Source of the DNA: an uncultured Acetobacteraceae bacterium
GTDB taxonomy: Bacteria > Pseudomonadota > Alphaproteobacteria > Acetobacterales > Acetobacteraceae
Reading direction: 5' to 3'
Assembly: GCA_903895595.1 (NCBI GenBank)
Contig: CAITUP010000062.1
Location: 1-38,032, forward strand
DNA length: 38,032 nt
In this document: positions 23,580 through 32,180 of the stretch, one piece after another
Numbering within the stretch: the stretch's first letter is position 1
How the letters are laid out: every line of letters begins with the position of its first letter
Translations under genes and position numbers: made by a program
The notes under the pieces: generated by a model
Told to the model about the DNA's origin: nothing
Database searches by the model: none
What the model saw: only the letters and a program-made list of their open reading frames with translations

Positions 23580-24101
23580 ATGCCCGTCGCAACGGCAAAC
23601 CAGACGATCGGGCCGTACTGGCACATCATCGAGGACAAAACCCTCGCCGACCTCACCCGCTTTGGCGCGGCCGGCGAGACAATCGTGCTGACCGGCCGCG
23701 TCCTGGACGGCGACGGCGCCCCGTGCTCCGCCGCCTGCGTGGAAATCTGGCAGTCCGATCCTCCGGCGTCGGACGATTTCCCTGGCTGGGGCCGCGCGAA
23801 CACCGACGATAACGGCGAATTTCGGCTGATCACGCTAAAACCCGGGCCGGTTGCCGGCCGCGGCAACGTGCAGCAGGCACCGCATATCGCGATCTGCCTG
23901 TTGTCCCGTGGCCTGATGACGCATCTGGTGACGAGGGCGTATTTCAAAGGCGAGGCACTGAACGAAACCGATCCCCTGCTGACCTCCATCGAGAACCCGG
24001 CACATCGCGCGACGCTGGTCGCGGTGCCCGAAGGGGCAGGGGTCTGGCGGTTGGATATCCGGCTGCAAGGCGAAAACGAAACGGTCTTTCTGGACGTCTG
24101 A
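23580..24101 (+). CDS. pcaG: Protocatechuate 3,4-dioxygenase alpha subunit
   Basis: The non-catalytic partner of PcaH in the alpha-beta dioxygenase. The 173 aa share the intradiol dioxygenase fold (TIGPYWHI, VLTGRVLDGDGAPCSAACVEIWQSD, PHIAICLLSRGLMTHLVTRAYF), but the iron ligands are lacking, as normal for the alpha chain. It is a little shorter than the Pseudomonas chain. Start 3 nt after pcaH; its TGA overlaps the ATG of pcaB in TGATG, so translation is coupled. Confidence 0.96.
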   Translation: MPVATANQTIGPYWHIIEDKTLADLTRFGAAGETIVLTGRVLDGDGAPCSAACVEIWQSDPPASDDFPGWGRANTDDNGEFRLITLKPGPVAGRGNVQQAPHIAICLLSRGLMTHLVTRAYFKGEALNETDPLLTSIENPAHRATLVAVPEGAGVWRLDIRLQGENETVFLDV

Positions 24102-25456
24102 TGCCCATCAACCCCAGTGACGGCCCGATCCTGGGCACGCTTTACGGCACCGACGCCATGCGGGCCGTGTTCGCCGAAACCGCTTACTTCCAGCGTATGC
24201 TGGATGTTGAAGCGGCCCTCGCTCGCGTGCAGGCCCGGCTTGGAATCATCCCGGCCGAAGCCGCCGATGCCATCGTGGCCGCAGCCCAGGTGGGCAATCT
24301 GAGCACCGAAGCCCTCGCCGCGAGCGCACGTAATGTCGGCTATCCCGTGATCGGTCTGGTGACCGGCCTGTCCGAAGCCGCGGGCGAGGCAGGGGCCTGG
24401 ACCCATTGGGGCGCCACCACCCAAGACATCATGGACACCGCGACCGTGTTGCAGGTGCGCGCGGGTCTCGACCTGATCGAGGAAGAACTCCGCGCGATTC
24501 TCCGCGCCTTGGTGGCGCAGGCGGAAACCCATCGCGACACCGTCATGGCCGGGCGCACCCATCTGCAACAGGCCTTGCCCACCACCTTTGGCTTGAAGTG
24601 CGCCACCTGGGCGCAGCCGTTTCTGCATCACCTGCCGCGCCTCGCGCAGTTGCGTCCCCGGGTCGAGCAGGTGGAATTCGGCGGCGCTGCCGGCACCCTC
24701 GCCAGCCTGGGTGACCAGGGTATCCCGGCGATGGAAGGGCTTGCGACAGAACTGGGTCTCACCGCCCCCGCCGCCCCGTGGCATGTCTGCCGGGACGCTT
24801 TGGCCGAAACGGTGGCTTGGTTGGGCGTCTTGTGCGGCAGCCTGGCCAAGATCGCCACCGACATCACGCTGCTGGCACAAACCGAGGTCGCGGAAGTCAC
24901 CGAACCCTACATCGCCGGGCGTGGCGCGTCCTCCACCATGCCGCAGAAGCGTAATCCCATCGCGGCGGAATACATCCTCGCATCCACCCGCACCGTCCAA
25001 GCCCTGGTTCCTGTCATGCTCGGCGCCATGGCACAGGACCACGAGCGCGCGACCGGCCCCTGGCAAGGCGAAGCCCTGGCGCTGCCGCAATGTTTCGTGC
25101 TCACCCATGGCGCGCTGAAACACACGCGTTTCATCGCCGAGGGTATGGTGGTGGACGCCGACCGCATGCGCGCCAACCTGGATATCACGCGCGGGCTGAT
25201 CGTCTCCGAGGCCGTGATGATGGGCCTCGCCCCGATGCTCGGGCGGTTGGAGGCGCATCATGTCGTGAAACACGCCTGCGATCTGGCACTGACCGCCCGC
25301 ATCTCGCTCGCCGATGCCCTGGAGAAGGATGAGGCCGTGGCCTCCCGCCTGGATCGGGCAGCCATCGAGGCGCTGATCGATCCGCGGAACTATCTGGGCA
25401 GCACCGGCGCATTCATCGACCGCGTCGCCGCGGCAGCGAAGGCGGTTTTGGGTTAG
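24101..25456 (+). CDS. pcaB: 3-carboxy-cis,cis-muconate cycloisomerase
   Basis: The second enzyme of the protocatechuate branch of the beta-ketoadipate pathway, closing 3-carboxymuconate to 4-carboxymuconolactone. The 451 aa belong to the fumarase/aspartase superfamily: THWGATTQDIMDT (His 102), GRTHLQQALP (His 154) and the signature SSTMPQKRNP at 277-286. Length is normal. It overlaps pcaG by one base. The following steps (pcaC, pcaD, pcaI/J) are not in the window. A short stem (AGCCT/AGGCT) and a T run lie immediately after the stop codon. Confidence 0.97.
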   Translation: MPINPSDGPILGTLYGTDAMRAVFAETAYFQRMLDVEAALARVQARLGIIPAEAADAIVAAAQVGNLSTEALAASARNVGYPVIGLVTGLSEAAGEAGAWTHWGATTQDIMDTATVLQVRAGLDLIEEELRAILRALVAQAETHRDTVMAGRTHLQQALPTTFGLKCATWAQPFLHHLPRLAQLRPRVEQVEFGGAAGTLASLGDQGIPAMEGLATELGLTAPAAPWHVCRDALAETVAWLGVLCGSLAKIATDITLLAQTEVAEVTEPYIAGRGASSTMPQKRNPIAAEYILASTRTVQALVPVMLGAMAQDHERATGPWQGEALALPQCFVLTHGALKHTRFIAEGMVVDADRMRANLDITRGLIVSEAVMMGLAPMLGRLEAHHVVKHACDLALTARISLADALEKDEAVASRLDRAAIEALIDPRNYLGSTGAFIDRVAAAAKAVLG

Positions 25457-25474
25457 CCTGTCAGGCTCCTTTTT
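25455..25474 (+). terminator. Weak intrinsic terminator after pcaB
   Basis: AGCCT-GTC-AGGCT followed by CC and TTTTT begins inside the pcaB stop codon. The stem is only 5 bp, so strength is doubtful, but it lies in the 34-nt gap between convergent genes where a terminator would be expected. Confidence 0.4.
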
Positions 25475-25490
25475 CGATCTGAGGGCTCGC

Positions 25491-26579
25491 CTATCCCTCC
25501 AATACTGCCCTGACCTTGTCGTTCCAAGCGCGCTTCAGGCTTGTTGGAATGTCTCGCTCTTTGAGGAGTGTCAGGATTCGAACCATGAAATCAGGTCGGA
25601 AGCGGGATCCGATGGTCACCAACGAGTGCAGCAGCCACGCCCGCACCGACAGGAAATTCATTTCATGCCCCTGTCCGAAATACCGTTTCGCAAGTTCCCG
25701 TGCAACTGGTTCCGGTGGGGTATCGCCATACAGAAACAAGTAATCGGTCAGATGGTGTGTCAAAATCTTGGTGTTGAACGTTGCCTCCACGCGGGCCCTG
25801 TCGATCAGGCGCTCGGTCACCTCGACCGACAGCACCGTGGCACCATCGGATTGGATAGTGATGTCGCCGCCGGTGTCCGACGCCCGGTCGGCGACATTGA
25901 TCCCCTGCCACTCGATTTGCCAATCCAAGCCGAAGGCCTGTTTGATGGTTTGGAACATCGCGATCGCGAGAATGACCGGCATTCTTCCGCCACTTTGCAC
26001 CTTCAGCAGGTCGGTCAACAACGATTCGAACTGATCTTGACTGAGGCGCTGAACATGTACCAAAGCGACATTCGAGGCGTCGCGTAAATGCAACAGTCCA
26101 GTCAGCAAGTGAGTTAAGGCTGCTCGTGCCAGATCGGGATCGGCGGAAGCCAGCGTGTCGATAAATGCCAACATGGCATCGAAAGCAAGTTTGTCGCGCA
26201 AGCCGGCGCGCGTTTCGGGAACGAATGCGACACTGCGCCTGAACACCGATAAAAACGGGCCTCGCGACGCTGGAATTTCGGCGGATTGCAGAAACGGATT
26301 GACCACCGTCTCATCGAGCGTGCGCCCATTGTAGGCGTTCTCTCCCTGATTGACATACGGCAGGCGGACATCGACCAAAGGATCGACGATACGCGCCAAG
26401 CAACATCCCACCAAAACCTCCCGGTATGCCTGGGTCGCGGAATTCATCAGCGGATCGATGGCCTGCGTAATGGAATCGGGCACCGGCGGTAACGGGCCGG
26501 TGCCAAATAAGCCGTCCGCCGTAGCGAAAACCGTATCCAACACCGCCCTCGCCGCCGCATAGTCGATGATTCGAGCCAT
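25491..26579 (-). CDS. Type II restriction endonuclease, SacI-like family
   Basis: A 362-aa protein that I assign to the SacI restriction-enzyme family from its central motifs: YVNQGENAYNGRTLDETVVNPF, IPASRGPFLSVFRRSVAFV, and a PD-(D/E)XK-like site GGDITIQ...VLSVEVTER (Asp 239, Glu 253), where the usual Lys is replaced by Thr in E-V-T. VEATFNTKI and TDYLFLY follow. The assignment is from memory of the family, not a search. GAGGGG lies 8 nt before the ATG. It is 12 nt after a DNA adenine methylase gene, the natural partner. Base composition looks lower in GC than neighbouring genes, which fits recent transfer. The recognition site cannot be read from sequence. Confidence 0.72.
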   Translation of the reverse strand: MARIIDYAAARAVLDTVFATADGLFGTGPLPPVPDSITQAIDPLMNSATQAYREVLVGCCLARIVDPLVDVRLPYVNQGENAYNGRTLDETVVNPFLQSAEIPASRGPFLSVFRRSVAFVPETRAGLRDKLAFDAMLAFIDTLASADPDLARAALTHLLTGLLHLRDASNVALVHVQRLSQDQFESLLTDLLKVQSGGRMPVILAIAMFQTIKQAFGLDWQIEWQGINVADRASDTGGDITIQSDGATVLSVEVTERLIDRARVEATFNTKILTHHLTDYLFLYGDTPPEPVARELAKRYFGQGHEMNFLSVRAWLLHSLVTIGSRFRPDFMVRILTLLKERDIPTSLKRAWNDKVRAVLEG

Positions 26580-26591
26580 TGGCGCGTCCCC

Positions 26592-27578
26592 TCAGTAGTT
26601 CATCCAGACGCTTTCCTGGCGCAGTTGTTTGATCGAGTGGCAGTGCTTCTCGTCGGCATCGAACCGGCGCCACCCTTCATACAGCCGGTCCATCAAATCG
26701 CAGCGATAACCGGAAATCGCTGCCTTCCCCTTAATATCCCGCAACGTCGCCGCCAAGGCCTTATGCTCGGCTTGGTCCATTTCGAACCCATAGGCCTTAC
26801 TGTCGCCCCGCGTCTCGTGCAGATAAGGCGGATCGCAGTAGAATAAGGTTTCGGCGCTGTCGTACAGCTTGATGACATCGGCCGCCGGCCGGTTTTCGAT
26901 CTGCACCCGCAGCAGGCGAGCGCCGATATCGCTCAGGCCCTCAATCCCGCCGAACCAGCGGGAAATCACCCCGGACATCCCGGCGCGGCTGGTATTCTTG
27001 CAATTGGCCCAACGTCCCAGCGTCGCGGTTTGCGCCAGACCGGTACGCGCCTGACGTGCCCGCACATAAAAACGGCGGGCGCGCTCCAATGAAGTAACCT
27101 CGGGGGCGTTCGGTGTGACCGCGACGTAGAACTCCTCGCGTGAGAACGGCGTCAGCGCGATCAGCCGGGTCAACTCGTCAGGATCCTCCCGCAGAACGCG
27201 AAAGAAGTTCACAACCTCGCCGTCGATGTCGTTGTAGGTTTCCACGGGCGCAGGTGCCCGGTTGATCAGCACAGCGCCGGACCCCGCGAAGGGTTCGCAG
27301 TAGTGATGGGCTTCCGGCAACAACGGCAGCAGCCATTCCAAATGGCTGAATTTTCCACCGTACCATCCGAACACCAAGCGTTTGCGTGCACGGCCTCTGG
27401 GCGCCGCCCCGCTCGTATTCAGATACAGCGGGGACAACCCGCGCTTCCCTGTCGCTACGACCATATGCTCCGCGACTCCGCCTCGATTCCTTGAGTCTGA
27501 ACGACCGGGGGCGCCGGCGCCAGTCCCGCCCGAGGGATCGAGGCTCCAGAGCGGAAGTTGGCGGGGCGGGGGTTCCAT
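26592..27578 (-). CDS. D12-class DNA N6-adenine methyltransferase of a restriction-modification system
   Basis: A Dam-family modification enzyme of 328 aa that protects host DNA from the neighbouring nuclease. Landmarks are FGWYGGK (70-76; motif X), CEPFAGSGAVL (SAM-binding motif I, about 94-104) and FYCDPPY (catalytic motif IV, DPPY at 249-252). The first 65 residues are Arg/Gly/Pro-rich and not part of the known fold. ATG 27578 is preferred because GGTGA lies 5 nt upstream; a GTG three codons earlier (27587) is possible, as is a start further inside. The presumed ribosome-binding site lies in the stem of a 19-bp hairpin, so translation may be controlled. It stands first, with the nuclease gene downstream. 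Confidence 0.88.
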   Translation of the reverse strand: MEPPPRQLPLWSLDPSGGTGAGAPGRSDSRNRGGVAEHMVVATGKRGLSPLYLNTSGAAPRGRARKRLVFGWYGGKFSHLEWLLPLLPEAHHYCEPFAGSGAVLINRAPAPVETYNDIDGEVVNFFRVLREDPDELTRLIALTPFSREEFYVAVTPNAPEVTSLERARRFYVRARQARTGLAQTATLGRWANCKNTSRAGMSGVISRWFGGIEGLSDIGARLLRVQIENRPAADVIKLYDSAETLFYCDPPYLHETRGDSKAYGFEMDQAEHKALAATLRDIKGKAAISGYRCDLMDRLYEGWRRFDADEKHCHSIKQLRQESVWMNY

Positions 27579-27581
27579 AAT

Positions 27582-27623
27582 GGTCACCGGTTATGCTGCG
27601 TAAGCGCAGCATAACCGGTGACC
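27582..27623 (-). promoter_or_regulatory. Perfect 19-bp hairpin at the methylase ribosome-binding site
   Basis: GGTCACCGGTTATGCTGCG (27582-27600) and its exact complement (27605-27623) flank the 4-nt loop TAAG. On the minus strand the stem ends 3 nt before the methylase ATG and contains the presumed Shine-Dalgarno GGTGA. It could be an RNA switch, a dimer-binding operator, or both; transcription-unit ends at restriction-modification loci often carry such control sites. Confidence 0.7.
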
Positions 27624-27643
27624 CGTTAAGAAAAGGTTAACGG
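27623..27643. promoter_or_regulatory. Second inverted repeat upstream of the methylase
   Basis: CCGTTAA and TTAACGG (7 bp each) are separated by GAAAAGG. The repeat directly adjoins the 19-bp hairpin, sharing its last base, and lies between it and the end of the upstream RraA-family gene. It may be an operator, or part of an RraA transcription end. Function is not known. Confidence 0.4.
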
Positions 27644-27651
27644 CGACAGAT

Positions 27652-28347
27652 TCAGTGAATCTCCCCCGACCGCTTCAGCGCATCCCGCAATTTCGCCGGC
27701 GTGAACCCCGGGTCGTTGCACACATCCAGGATTACCTTTTCCCGGCGGGAAATCAGATCGATCGCCGCCGGCAGCTTACGCACCGCGTCGGCCGGCACCA
27801 CGACAGCGCCGTGGAAATCGGCATGGATCACGTCGTCATGCCCGACCTGCATCCCGAAAATGTTCACCGGCTTCCCGAAATCGACCATATGCACATGCGC
27901 ATGGCTCGGTCCCACCCGGCCGCCGATCATCTGGAACCCCGGCGCCCACATGTCCAGATCGCGGAACGACCCGTTGGTCACGCAGCCGATGGAACCGAGT
28001 GCCTTATGGATGGTGGACTGGACTTCGCCCCAATAGGCGCCGTAGCCCTCCCGCCCGTCGATGTCCTGCAACACCGCGATGGTCGGCAGATCGACGCGCG
28101 CGACGTAATCGTACCAGTCGGCGCGGTCGGTCACCTTGCCGCGCGGCGGCTCCTTCGAGCGTATCATGCCGACACGCGCCAGCCCGACGATCGGCTTGGC
28201 CTTCGGATCGATGCACACCATGGGTTCGACCGTGAAGCCGATCGCCCGGCGTTCGGGGTTCGTGATCTCCAGCCCGTTGCAGATGGTGGGCGTGTCCCAC
28301 TGGGCCAGCACATCGAGGTCCGCCTGGGTAAAGGGCCGGTCGGTCAT
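27652..28347 (-). CDS. RraA family protein (HMG/CHA aldolase-like)
   Basis: A 231-aa protein of the RraA-like family, which includes metal-dependent 4-hydroxy-4-methyl-2-oxoglutarate/4-carboxy-4-hydroxy-2-oxoadipate aldolases and oxaloacetate decarboxylases; older annotation calls these dimethylmenaquinone methyltransferases. Landmarks are WDTPTICNGLEI at the start, GSFRDLD (Arg 129, Asp 130, Asp 132: substrate and metal site) and VGHDDVIHADFHGAVVVP. Start 28347 is fixed by AGGAGA 8 nt upstream. It is divergent from an Asp/Glu-racemase-family gene. An aldolase of this type acts in some protocatechuate (4,5-cleavage) routes, but the nearby pca genes encode the 3,4 route, so a link is uncertain. 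Confidence 0.87.
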   Translation of the reverse strand: MTDRPFTQADLDVLAQWDTPTICNGLEITNPERRAIGFTVEPMVCIDPKAKPIVGLARVGMIRSKEPPRGKVTDRADWYDYVARVDLPTIAVLQDIDGREGYGAYWGEVQSTIHKALGSIGCVTNGSFRDLDMWAPGFQMIGGRVGPSHAHVHMVDFGKPVNIFGMQVGHDDVIHADFHGAVVVPADAVRKLPAAIDLISRREKVILDVCNDPGFTPAKLRDALKRSGEIH

Positions 28348-28416
28348 GGAACGCGTCTCCTGGATAAAGCAGCGGACGCCCTCGCCCGCCACGGTGGTTT
28401 CAGGCAAACTACCCGC

Positions 28417-29190
28417 ATGAGCACGACAGCGAAAGGCGGCAAGGCCGTCTACGGCGCCCCCCTCGGCATCCTGATGCTGGAGGCGAAGTTCCCCCGTATC
28501 CCCGGCGACATGGGCAACGCCACTACTTGGCCGTTCCCGGTGATGTACCGCGTGGTGAAAGGCGCCAGCCCGGAGAAGGTGGTGCTGAACGGCGCCAACG
28601 GGCTGCTGCAGGACTTCCTCGACGCTGCCGCCGATCTGGTCGCGCAGGGGGCCGAGGCGATCACCACCAATTGCGGCTTCCTGGCGCTGTTTCAGAAGGA
28701 GCTCGCGGCACATTTGCAAGTGCCGGTGGCTACCAGTTCGTTAATGCAGGTGCCTTGGGTGCAAGCGACGCTGCCACCCGGCAAGCGGGTCGGCATCGTC
28801 AGCGTCTCCGCCAAATCCCTGACGCCGGCGCATCTCAAAGCCGCCAACGTGCCCCTCGATACCCCCATCGCCGGGACCGAAGGCGGGCAGGAATTCTTCC
28901 GCGTCCTTATCCTTGGCGAGAAGCAGGACATGGATATCGCCCTCGCTGCTCAGGACATCCTGGCCGCTGCGACGAAGCTGGTTACGGAAAACCCCGATAT
29001 CGGTGCCATCGTGCTGGAATGCACCAACATGCCCCCATATGCGCATGCGATCCGCGAAGCCCTCGGCATCCCCGTCTACGACATCTACTCGTTGATCACG
29101 TGGCTCCACGCCGGCCTGCGTCCGCGCGATTTCGGCCCCCCAGCGGACAGAGCAACATGCTTACCGCTTGCATCCCCCCATCGCATTTGA
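28417..29190 (+). CDS. Aspartate/glutamate racemase family protein
   Basis: A 257-aa protein of the Asp/Glu/hydantoin racemase superfamily. The two catalytic cysteines are at 86 (TTNCGFLALFQ) and 202 (LECTNMPPYA), the expected pair of acid-base residues. GILMLEAKFPRIPGDMGNA near the N-terminus is typical of an uncharacterised subgroup in proteobacterial catabolic loci. The substrate is unknown. It is divergent from the RraA-family gene over 69 nt, so the two may act on the same pathway. The ATG at 28417 was taken as the only start that fits the family; no strong ribosome-binding site is seen. Confidence 0.85.
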   Translation: MSTTAKGGKAVYGAPLGILMLEAKFPRIPGDMGNATTWPFPVMYRVVKGASPEKVVLNGANGLLQDFLDAAADLVAQGAEAITTNCGFLALFQKELAAHLQVPVATSSLMQVPWVQATLPPGKRVGIVSVSAKSLTPAHLKAANVPLDTPIAGTEGGQEFFRVLILGEKQDMDIALAAQDILAAATKLVTENPDIGAIVLECTNMPPYAHAIREALGIPVYDIYSLITWLHAGLRPRDFGPPADRATCLPLASPHRI

Positions 29191-29226
29191 CAGTTTGCCG
29201 TCTATCATTCAACCAAAGGTTGTCCA

Positions 29227-30204
29227 ATGCCGTTGACTCGTAAACGCGTTCTCGTCACCGGCGGTGCCGGATTCCTCGGCTCGCATCTGTGCGAGCGGCT
29301 GGTGCGCGAAGGCGCCGACGTGCTTTGCGTGGACAACTATTTCACCGGCCGTAAAGACAACATCGCCCATCTGCTCGACAAGCCGAACTTCGAGGCGATG
29401 CGCCACGACGTCACCTTCCCCCTCTATGTGGAGGTGGACGAGATTTACAATCTCGCCTGCCCGGCCTCCCCGGTGCACTACCAGTTCGACCCGGTGCAGA
29501 CGACCAAGACCAGCGTCATCGGCGCCATCAACATGCTGGGCATGGCCAAGCGCGTCGGCGCCAAGATCCTCCAGGCCTCCACCAGCGAGGTCTACGGCGA
29601 CCCCACTGTCCACCCCCAGACCGAAGACTACCGCGGCAACGTCAACACACTCGGCCCGCGCGCCTGCTACGATGAAGGCAAGCGCTGCGCCGAGACGCTG
29701 TTCTTCGACTATCATCGCCAGCATCAGGTGCGGATCAAGGTCGCCCGTATTTTCAACACCTACGGTCCGCGTATGCACCCCAACGACGGCCGCGTGGTAT
29801 CGAACTTCATCGTCCAGTCCCTGCGCGGCGAGGACATTACGCTCTATGGCGACGGCATGCAGACGCGCGCCTTCTGCTACGTCGACGACTTGATCGACGG
29901 ATTGATGCGTCTGATGGCCACCGGGCCGGAGACGACCGGTCCGATCAACATCGGTAACCCGCACGAAATTCCGGTGCGTGAATTGGCAGAGCGGGTGATC
30001 CGCCTGACCGGCTCGTCATCCAAGATCGTCCATCGCCCGTTGCCGCAGGACGATCCGATGCAGCGCTGCCCGGATATCGCACTGGCGCGTTCGGTCCTGG
30101 GTTGGGCACCGAAGGTGGCGTTGGACGACGGCCTGACCAAGGCCGCCGCGTATTTCCGGCAATTGCTGGTGGAATCACAGACCCGCGAGCACGCGTCGGC
30201 TTAA
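29227..30204 (+). CDS. uxs: UDP-glucuronate decarboxylase (UDP-xylose synthase)
   Basis: A 325-aa short-chain dehydrogenase/reductase that converts UDP-glucuronate to UDP-xylose with bound NAD, providing sugars for polysaccharide. It shows the NAD-binding GGAGFLGSH (12-20), the catalytic Tyr 148 and Lys 152 in [11 protein letters not shown], with Thr/Ser/Glu in ASTSEVYGD (117-125), and the substrate-binding [23 protein letters not shown] lies 7 nt before the ATG. Its TAA shares the TTAA tetranucleotide with the stop codon of the convergent ABC-transporter gene. Neighbouring genes do not show a polysaccharide cluster. Confidence 0.94.
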   Translation: MPLTRKRVLVTGGAGFLGSHLCERLVREGADVLCVDNYFTGRKDNIAHLLDKPNFEAMRHDVTFPLYVEVDEIYNLACPASPVHYQFDPVQTTKTSVIGAINMLGMAKRVGAKILQASTSEVYGDPTVHPQTEDYRGNVNTLGPRACYDEGKRCAETLFFDYHRQHQVRIKVARIFNTYGPRMHPNDGRVVSNFIVQSLRGEDITLYGDGMQTRAFCYVDDLIDGLMRLMATGPETTGPINIGNPHEIPVRELAERVIRLTGSSSKIVHRPLPQDDPMQRCPDIALARSVLGWAPKVALDDGLTKAAAYFRQLLVESQTREHASA

Positions 30205-31190
30205 CCCATAACCAACGCGCCCGGCGCATGCGTCAGATGGCACGCCGAGGCATGCCCATCGCCCACCGGCCGCAGCACCGGTTCTTCCGTCCGGCAACGG
30301 TCGTGCACCAACGGACACCGTGTATGGAACCGGCACCCCGACGGCGGATTGATCGGGCTCGGCACGTCGCCCGTCAGGATCACCCGGTTGCGCGGCGCCG
30401 TCGGATCGGGCACCGGCACGGCCGACAGCAGCGCCTTCGTGTAGGGATGGTGCGGCTTGGCGAACAACGTGCGCCGGTCCGTCAGTTCCACGATTTTGCC
30501 CAGGTACATCACGGCCACGCGATGCGTCAGATGCTCCACCGTCGCCAGATCGTGGCTGATGAACAACAGCGCCAGCCCCAATTCGTCCTGCAGGTCCACC
30601 AGCAGATTGATGATTTGCGCCTTGACCGACACGTCCAGCGCGGACACGGCCTCATCGCAGATGATCAGATCGGCGCCGGGAGCCAAAGCGCGCGCGATAC
30701 CGATGCGCTGGCGCTGGCCGCCGGAGAATTCGTGCGGGAAGCGGTCGATGGCATCGCGCGGCAGGCGCACTTTGTCCATTAACGCCTCGATCTCGGCGGT
30801 TCCATGCGGCATGCCGAAATTGGTCAGCGGCTCGCCCAGAATGTCGCGGATTTTCATGCGCGGGTTCAGGCTGCTGAACGGGTCCTGAAACACCACCTGC
30901 ATCCGCTGGCGGATCGGGCGCAACTTGCTGGCCGGCATGTTGTCGATGCGCTGGCCGTCCAGATAGACCTCGCCATCTGTCACCGGATACAGCCGCAGCA
31001 GCGCCTTGCCGACAGTGGATTTACCGCAGCCCGATTCGCCAACGAGCGAAAGGGTCTCCCCGCGGTTGATATCGAAGCTGACGCCATCGACGGCGTAGAC
31101 CTTCGCGGTGACCCGTCCCAGCAGGCCACCGTGAATGGGAAAGTGCTTCTTGAGGCCTTTGACCTCAAGCAAAGGGCGGGTCGTGCTCAT
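30201..31190 (-). CDS. Dipeptide/oligopeptide ABC transporter ATP-binding protein (DppF/OppF type)
   Basis: The second ATPase subunit of a peptide-type importer, 329 aa. Walker A is GESGCGKS (51-58), the signature is [15 protein letters not shown], and Walker B is [12 protein letters not shown], with Ala where Pro is usual. The C-terminal extension ([14 protein letters not shown], then [14 protein letters not shown]) is the oligopeptide-type domain that often holds a 4Fe-4S cluster. Its ATG overlaps the preceding ATPase stop codon by 4 nt. It is the last gene of the five-gene operon. Confidence 0.95.
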   Translation of the reverse strand: MSTTRPLLEVKGLKKHFPIHGGLLGRVTAKVYAVDGVSFDINRGETLSLVGESGCGKSTVGKALLRLYPVTDGEVYLDGQRIDNMPASKLRPIRQRMQVVFQDPFSSLNPRMKIRDILGEPLTNFGMPHGTAEIEALMDKVRLPRDAIDRFPHEFSGGQRQRIGIARALAPGADLIICDEAVSALDVSVKAQIINLLVDLQDELGLALLFISHDLATVEHLTHRVAVMYLGKIVELTDRRTLFAKPHHPYTKALLSAVPVPDPTAPRNRVILTGDVPSPINPPSGCRFHTRCPLVHDRCRTEEPVLRPVGDGHASACHLTHAPGALVMG

Positions 31191-32176
31191 GCGGCCATCC
31201 GGCGTTCGGCGAAGTGGCAGGCAACCGAGTGCTCCGGCGCCTTAAGTTCGATCGCGGGTGCGACCGACCGGCAAAGATCGGTGGCGGAGGCACAGCGGCC
31301 GGCAAAGGCGCAGCCGATGATCGGCTTGCGCAGGCTGGGCACCAGACCGGGGATTTCCGCCAACCGGCCGCGCGGCCCTTCCTGGAGCGACGATCCCAGC
31401 AGCGGCACCGCGCCGATCAGTCCGCGGGTGTAGGGATGCAGCGGACGAGCAAAGATTTCCCGGACGGGCGCTTCCTCGACCTTGCGGCCGGCGTACATCA
31501 CCACGACCCGTTCGGCCATTTCCGCGACCACGCCCAGATCGTGGGTGATCAGCATGATGGCCGATCCCAAGCGCGTCTTCAGATCGCGCATCAAATCGAG
31601 AATCTGCGCCTGAATCGTCACGTCAAGCGCGGTGGTCGGCTCATCCGCGATCAGCAGCTTGGGATTGCAGGCCAGCGCCATCGCGATCATCACCCGTTGT
31701 CGCATACCGCCTGACAGTTGATGCGGATATTCGCGCACGCGCCGGCCAGGCGCGGGGATGCCGACCAGCGTCAGCATTTCCACGGCTTTGGCCTCCGCGT
31801 CCTTGGCGTTCATGCCTTGGTGCAGCTGCACCGTTTCCCCGATCTGCTTGCCCACGGTCAGCACCGGGTTCAGCGAGGTCATCGGCTCCTGAAAGATCAT
31901 GGAAATCGCGTTGCCGCGGATTTTCCGCATCTCCGGTTCGGGCAGATCGAGCAGGTTTTGGCCCAGGAAGCTGATCCGGCCCGCGATCTTGCCGGGTGGT
32001 TCGGCGATCAGCCGCAGCACCGACATCGACGTGACCGATTTTCCACACCCGGATTCGCCCACGATCGCCAAGGTTTCCCCGGCATCGACATGAAAGGACA
32101 GCCCGTCGACCGCCCTCACCACCCCATCGGGCGTGGCGAAATGGGTCTGTAAATTCTCGACTTCGAGCAATGCCAT
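31187..32176 (-). CDS. Dipeptide/oligopeptide ABC transporter ATP-binding protein (DppD/OppD type)
   Basis: The first ATPase subunit of the importer, 329 aa. Walker A is GESGCGKS (40-47), the signature [15 protein letters not shown], Walker [13 protein letters not shown], and the C-terminal oligopeptide domain has the conserved cysteines ([10 protein letters not shown]). Start 32176 ([10 protein letters not shown]) is chosen by family fit; the frame stays open 17 codons upstream, inside the permease gene. It starts 4 nt after the permease stop codon and overlaps the next ATPase gene by 4 nt in ATGA. Confidence 0.95.
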   Translation of the reverse strand: MALLEVENLQTHFATPDGVVRAVDGLSFHVDAGETLAIVGESGCGKSVTSMSVLRLIAEPPGKIAGRISFLGQNLLDLPEPEMRKIRGNAISMIFQEPMTSLNPVLTVGKQIGETVQLHQGMNAKDAEAKAVEMLTLVGIPAPGRRVREYPHQLSGGMRQRVMIAMALACNPKLLIADEPTTALDVTIQAQILDLMRDLKTRLGSAIMLITHDLGVVAEMAERVVVMYAGRKVEEAPVREIFARPLHPYTRGLIGAVPLLGSSLQEGPRGRLAEIPGLVPSLRKPIIGCAFAGRCASATDLCRSVAPAIELKAPEHSVACHFAERRMAA

Positions 32177-32180
32177 GATT

